NCBI RefSeq assembly: GCF_009498215.1
Contig: NZ_CP043499.1
Span: 868,001 to 932,000 of the forward strand
Source of the DNA: Rhizobium grahamii
Lineage (GTDB): Bacteria; Pseudomonadota; Alphaproteobacteria; Rhizobiales; Rhizobiaceae
Reading direction: 5' to 3'
Length of the DNA stretch: 64,000 nt
Positions 60,651 to 64,000 of this stretch are shown here, one piece after another. Position 1 is the stretch's first letter; each line of letters begins with the position of its first letter. Both the position numbers and the translations under genes were made by a program. The notes below the pieces were generated by a model that was given only the letters and a program-made list of their open reading frames with translations, had not been told where the DNA came from and did not search any database.

Positions 60651-62465
60651 ATGCATCCCAGGATCACTCAACGCCCACATGATTTCACCGGTGGCCTCTC
60701 CCGTCGCGAGGCGGGCGATTTCACCACCGACAGACGCGTTCTCGCGCTCATTGCCATGGCGCTCCTCGTCGGCACCGGCGGCGCTTTTGCAGCCTGGGTT
60801 CTCGTCAGTCTAATTTCACTGGTGACCAATCTCGTCTGGTTCGGCCGACTGAGCATCACCGCCGTTTCCATCGCGCAAGCACCGCGCTCGTTCTGGACGG
60901 TTGTAGTCCCGGTTCTCGGAGGATTGGTCATCGGCTTGATGGCGCGCTTCGGATCCGAAAAGATCCGCGGGCACGGAATTCCGGAAGCTATCGAGGCGAT
61001 CCTGATCGGCGGCAGCCGGATGTCGCCCAAGGTGGCAATCCTGAAGCCGCTTTCGTCAGCGATTTCGATCGGCACCGGCGGCCCCTTCGGCGCCGAAGGC
61101 CCGATCATCATGACGGGCGGCGCTATCGGCTCGCTCTTTGCGCAATGCTTTCATATGAGTTCCGCCGAACGCAAGACCCTGCTTGTCGCCGGCGCAGCTG
61201 CCGGCATGACGGCAATCTTCGGCTCTCCGATCGCAGCTGTGATGCTCGCAGTCGAACTGCTGCTTTTCGAATGGAAGCCAAGGTCTTTCATTCCGGTCGC
61301 GGTCGCGGCTTGCGTCTCGATCTGCTGGCGGCCCTTCCTGTTTCAATCCGGCGCCCTCTTTCCGGTCTCGTTCCATATGGAGCTTTCTTGGTGGGGCATG
61401 GCGCTTTGCGCGACGATGGGGATCGTCGCTGGCCTGCAATCCGGCATTCTCACAACCCTCCTCTACAAGGTCGAGGACCTCTTCGAAGCGCTGCCTGTCC
61501 ACTGGATGTGGTGCCCGGCGATCGGCGGGCTCGTCATCGGCCTCGGAGGCCTGATCGAACCTCGGGCGATGGGCGTCGGCTACGACATCATCGATGGGCT
61601 TCTGCACAGTACGCTGCTCCCGCAAGCCGTGCTGGTTATCCTCATCGTCAAGGCAACGATCTGGCTCGTGGCGCTCTCCTCGGGAACCTCAGGCGGTGTT
61701 CTCGCACCGCTGCTCATCTTCGGCGGGGCTCTCGGATGGCTGATTGGACTGGCACTCCCGGGCGAACCGGGCTTCTGGGCATTGCTCGGCATGGCGGCCA
61801 TGATGGGCGGAACGATGCGTGCACCGCTGACCGGCACATTCTTCGCGGTCGAACTCACCGGTAACATCTCGATGATCGTGCCAATTCTCATCGCCACCGT
61901 CAGCGCCTATGCAGTCACCGTAATACTGCTTAGGCGTTCGATCCTGACGGAAAAGATCGCCAGACGCGGGCGCCACATCACGCGCGAATACGGCATCGAT
62001 CCCTTCGAGCTAACACGTGCACGCGACATCATGATCGACAAGGTGGATACCCTTTCAGCCGACATGACGGTTGGGGATGCCTGCTCGTTCTTCGCCACAT
62101 CCGTGCACACGCATCGGCTCTATCCGGTCGTTGATACCTCAGGCGTCGTCAAGGGAATGGTCTCGCGCGCCGAGGCGTTGCGTTGGCAGGAGGATGTTGC
62201 GCTCTCCGATAAAACGCTGGACGAACTCACCTCGGATAGCTCCGCACCCGCCGCTCACCCGGACGATACCGTCGGCTACGTGGCGGACCTGATGCTCGCC
62301 GCAGATACGGGGCGCATTCCGATCGTCGATCCGCAAACCGGCAAGCTCCTCGGCCTGGTCGCACGGAAGGATCTGCTTCGTCTTCGCCACTCGCTGCGCG
62401 TCGCGGAGACCGAGCGGCAGCCATTCCTTGGGCGCGGTCGCGACTTACAAGCCGACGCGATCTGA
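60651..62465 (+). CDS. CLC-type chloride channel/transporter with C-terminal CBS domains
   Basis: A 604-residue CLC protein. The selectivity motifs are GHGIPE at 107-112 (usually GSGIP), GTGGPFGAEGP with the gating Glu at 149, and GTSGGVLAPL. A CBS pair occupies about 450-580. By eye alignment to E. coli CLC, the position of the internal proton glutamate (E203) is Leu203, after Glu202 in FGSPIAAVMLAVEL. It could act as a chloride or fluoride-type channel or an altered antiporter. AAGGA precedes the ATG. The tandem MarR genes and palindrome upstream suggest tight control. Confidence 0.9.
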   Translation: MHPRITQRPHDFTGGLSRREAGDFTTDRRVLALIAMALLVGTGGAFAAWVLVSLISLVTNLVWFGRLSITAVSIAQAPRSFWTVVVPVLGGLVIGLMARFGSEKIRGHGIPEAIEAILIGGSRMSPKVAILKPLSSAISIGTGGPFGAEGPIIMTGGAIGSLFAQCFHMSSAERKTLLVAGAAAGMTAIFGSPIAAVMLAVELLLFEWKPRSFIPVAVAACVSICWRPFLFQSGALFPVSFHMELSWWGMALCATMGIVAGLQSGILTTLLYKVEDLFEALPVHWMWCPAIGGLVIGLGGLIEPRAMGVGYDIIDGLLHSTLLPQAVLVILIVKATIWLVALSSGTSGGVLAPLLIFGGALGWLIGLALPGEPGFWALLGMAAMMGGTMRAPLTGTFFAVELTGNISMIVPILIATVSAYAVTVILLRRSILTEKIARRGRHITREYGIDPFELTRARDIMIDKVDTLSADMTVGDACSFFATSVHTHRLYPVVDTSGVVKGMVSRAEALRWQEDVALSDKTLDELTSDSSAPAAHPDDTVGYVADLMLAADTGRIPIVDPQTGKLLGLVARKDLLRLRHSLRVAETERQPFLGRGRDLQADAI

Positions 62466-62481
62466 TTGATCTGAAACAGGA

Positions 62482-62510
62482 ATGGCGACCGCGCATTGCG
62501 TGGCCGCCAT
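62482..62510. terminator. Candidate terminator stem between convergent CLC and ABC ATPase genes
   Basis: ATGGCGACC (62482-62490) and GGCCGCCAT (62502-62510) pair with one mismatch, in the 70-base gap between the two stops. The T-tract is poor (CTCCTTGTTCC). Confidence 0.4.
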
Positions 62511-62535
62511 CTCCTTGTTCCTATAGGTACGTGAT

Positions 62536-63585
62536 TTAGATCCGTCGCCCGCTGCCGTTGTCGAAGACGTGCGCGCGTTCAGTGATGAAACTGACCGAGA
62601 TCATCTGGCCCGGATCGATGCTGAGGCGGTCCTTCGAGACGATTGCGATCTCGTGCCCGCCGAGTCTTGCGGTGACATGGGTTTCCGACCCCGTGGGCTC
62701 CACGACCAAAACCTCCGCAGACACCCCGCCTTCCTTGCCGATCACGATATCGTCCGGCCGAATTCCATACGAAACGTCGGTACCGTAACGCAGTTCTGCC
62801 GCATTCGGCACGGTTGCGATGCCTGCGACCAGCAGGCCTCCCTGCGTCGCCTTGGCCGGTAGGATGTTCATCGCCGGGCTGCCCATGAACGTCGCGACGA
62901 ATAGATTCGCCGGGCGATCATAGAGTTCGAGTGGCGTGCCGATCTGCTCGACGCGGCCTGAATTCATCACCACGATCTTGTCAGCCATGGTCATGGCCTC
63001 GATCTGATCGTGGGTAACATAGACGATCGTCGACTTCAGGCGCTGGTGGAGGGCCTTGATCTCGGCACGCATCTTGACGCGCAACTTCGCGTCGAGATTG
63101 GACAAGGGTTCGTCGAACAGGAAGACCTTCGGATGGCGAACGATCGCCCGGCCCATGGCAACGCGCTGACGCTGTCCGCCCGACAGTTGAGCAGGTTTGC
63201 GTTCCAGAAGAGGCGTAAGCGACAGGATGTCGGCTGCCTTGTCGACCTCCGCCTTGATCTCCGCCTTGCTCTTGCCGGCAAGCTCAAGCGCGAATCCCAT
63301 GTTCTGCGCAACCGTCATCTGCGGGTAGAGCGCATAGTTCTGGAAGACCATGGAGATGTCGCGATCCTTGGGCTCGAGGTCGTTGACCCGCCTGCCATCG
63401 ATCGAGATATCACCCGACGTGACCGTTTCGAGACCCGCGATCATGCGCAGCAACGTGGATTTTCCGCAGCCTGACGGGCCGACCAGAATGACAAACTCGC
63501 CATCCTTGATCGACACGTCGACGCCGTGCATGACGGCGACCGCGGCATAGGACTTCTTCACATTGGAGATTTCGACGGATGCCAT
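62536..63585 (-). CDS. ugpC: CUT1 ABC importer ATPase (UgpC/MsmK-like)
   Basis: A 349-residue ATPase: Walker [10 protein letters not shown] at 36-44, signature LSGGQRQR, Walker [14 protein letters not shown]-loop YVTHDQIEAMTMADK and a TOBE domain. It is downstream of a DUF5605-like gene on the same strand, 9 bases apart, so it belongs to an operon that continues beyond the right edge. The transported sugar cannot be named from here. Confidence 0.9.
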   Translation of the reverse strand: MASVEISNVKKSYAAVAVMHGVDVSIKDGEFVILVGPSGCGKSTLLRMIAGLETVTSGDISIDGRRVNDLEPKDRDISMVFQNYALYPQMTVAQNMGFALELAGKSKAEIKAEVDKAADILSLTPLLERKPAQLSGGQRQRVAMGRAIVRHPKVFLFDEPLSNLDAKLRVKMRAEIKALHQRLKSTIVYVTHDQIEAMTMADKIVVMNSGRVEQIGTPLELYDRPANLFVATFMGSPAMNILPAKATQGGLLVAGIATVPNAAELRYGTDVSYGIRPDDIVIGKEGGVSAEVLVVEPTGSETHVTARLGGHEIAIVSKDRLSIDPGQMISVSFITERAHVFDNGSGRRI

Positions 63586-63594
63586 TGGCTTACC

Positions 63595-64000
63595 TCAATC
63601 GAGTTTGCGCACGCGCAGTGCGAGATAGGGACGTCCCGGCAGTTCGATGCCGAAGGCAGCGTCCGCCTTGCCGCCCCGCGTGATGTTTCCATGCCGCTGC
63701 GGATGGGGGACAAAGGCCTCAATCCGTTTGGCCGGCGTCACGGTCATGTTCCACGTGTCGATGAGATCGACCTCGTAGCGACCGTCGTCGGTCGGCAGAC
63801 CAGTGGTCCACTGGTTCGGCTGGTGCTCGCCGAAATAGAGATACGACACCTTGCCGCCCAGGTCCCGGGCGCCCGAAATTCTGCTCCACGGCCACTGGTC
63901 ATGCATGCCCATCGGTTCTAGGCCTTCGAGCTTGTCGCCCTGCATCAGCTTCAGAAGGAAGCTGATCCGCTTCCAGCTCTCGCCGTGAAGAACACCGCCC
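63595..64000 (-). CDS. C-terminal part of a DUF5605/DUF5060-type putative glycoside hydrolase (partial)
   Basis: About 134 codons, open to the right window edge, with no start inside the window. VLHGESWKRISFLLKLMQ, KVSYLYFGEHQPNQWT, YEVDLIDTWNMTV and IELPGRPYLALRVRK match the C-terminal DUF5605 domain that follows a TIM-barrel glycosidase in DUF5060 proteins. It shares strand and spacing with the ATPase gene, which suggests a carbohydrate use operon. Substrate unknown. Confidence 0.7.
   Translation of the reverse strand, partial: GGVLHGESWKRISFLLKLMQGDKLEGLEPMGMHDQWPWSRISGARDLGGKVSYLYFGEHQPNQWTTGLPTDDGRYEVDLIDTWNMTVTPAKRIEAFVPHPQRHGNITRGGKADAAFGIELPGRPYLALRVRKLD

Noticed and set aside
1-64000. 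CRISPR arrays, tRNA/rRNA genes, insertion sequences, prophage or att sites
   Set aside because: Reading through the window I saw no spaced direct repeats, cloverleaf-like sequence, transposase, integrase or phage genes.

Overview
The window is high-GC alphaproteobacterial DNA, most likely from a Rhizobiaceae-type genome (Rhizobium/Agrobacterium/Ensifer and relatives). The evidence is the dense set of CUT1 and polar-amino-acid ABC transporters, the LacI, RpiR, Lrp, IclR and MarR local regulators, the overlapping ATGA/TGATG gene junctions, and the catabolic content. Such content is typical of a chromid or large plasmid, but I see no origin, rep, transfer, tRNA, rRNA, IS or CRISPR sequence to settle the replicon. 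All family names come from motif recognition by eye; no database was searched.

Layout. (1) 1-1363: 5' part of an SbmA/BacA/YddA-type ABC exporter that runs off the left edge. (2) 1476-1735: broken, about 93% identical copy of part of the phosphoesterase gene at 6268. (3) 1841-6038: a bufferin (gig-like) metal-stress cluster. It has an ECF sigma factor with an NrsF (DUF1109) anti-sigma on the minus strand. Divergent from these are two small Cys-containing DUF2282 precursors, a DUF692/MNIO enzyme, a DUF2063 partner and a DoxX membrane protein. Both divergent promoters read GTAAC-N17-CGTA. (4) 6268-12348: metallophosphoesterase plus a CUT1 ABC importer, with a LacI-type regulator. (5) 12988-16729: triheme cytochrome c / GMC flavoprotein / small-subunit dehydrogenase complex, the small subunit frameshifted. 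(6) 17102-21285: MarR regulator, flavin reductase, ACT-domain protein, an MFS gene with a nonsense codon and an EamA exporter. (7) 21471-27205: ugp-like operon (binding protein, two permeases, glycerophosphodiesterase, ATPase) with an RpiR regulator. (8) 27227-35007: Lrp regulator, ornithine cyclodeaminase, two amidinotransferase-fold hydrolases, a polar-amino-acid ABC importer (one permease frameshifted) and an M20 amidohydrolase.

(9) 35091-42666: homoprotocatechuate meta-cleavage operon hpaF-E-D-(aromatic amino acid decarboxylase)-G-H-I with divergent hpaR. (10) 42669-49006: six-gene IclR operon with a small-molecule kinase, a phospho-lyase-like and an omega-type class III aminotransferase, a HAD phosphatase and a Tm-1-like protein. 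Divergent from it are an APC permease and an aldehyde dehydrogenase (49282-52272). (11) 52362-55410: hpaC, hpaB and the AraC regulator hpaA. (12) 55436-64000: GST, hydroxypyruvate-isomerase-like protein, GH15 glucoamylase-like protein, tandem MarR paralogues facing a CLC transporter, a UgpC-type ATPase and the C-terminus of a DUF5605-like protein.

How the genes fit together. Regions 9-11 could carry tyrosine, DOPA or tyramine-type amines to 4-hydroxyphenylacetate, homoprotocatechuate, and finally pyruvate plus succinate semialdehyde. Region 8 could carry (methyl)arginine through citrulline and ornithine to proline. Region 3 is the most unusual system: an ECF-controlled ribosomally made peptide pathway linked in other bacteria to copper or gold stress. 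Three genes are broken by single-base changes (16.6, 20.05 and 32.6 kb). They are either real decay or sequencing errors.
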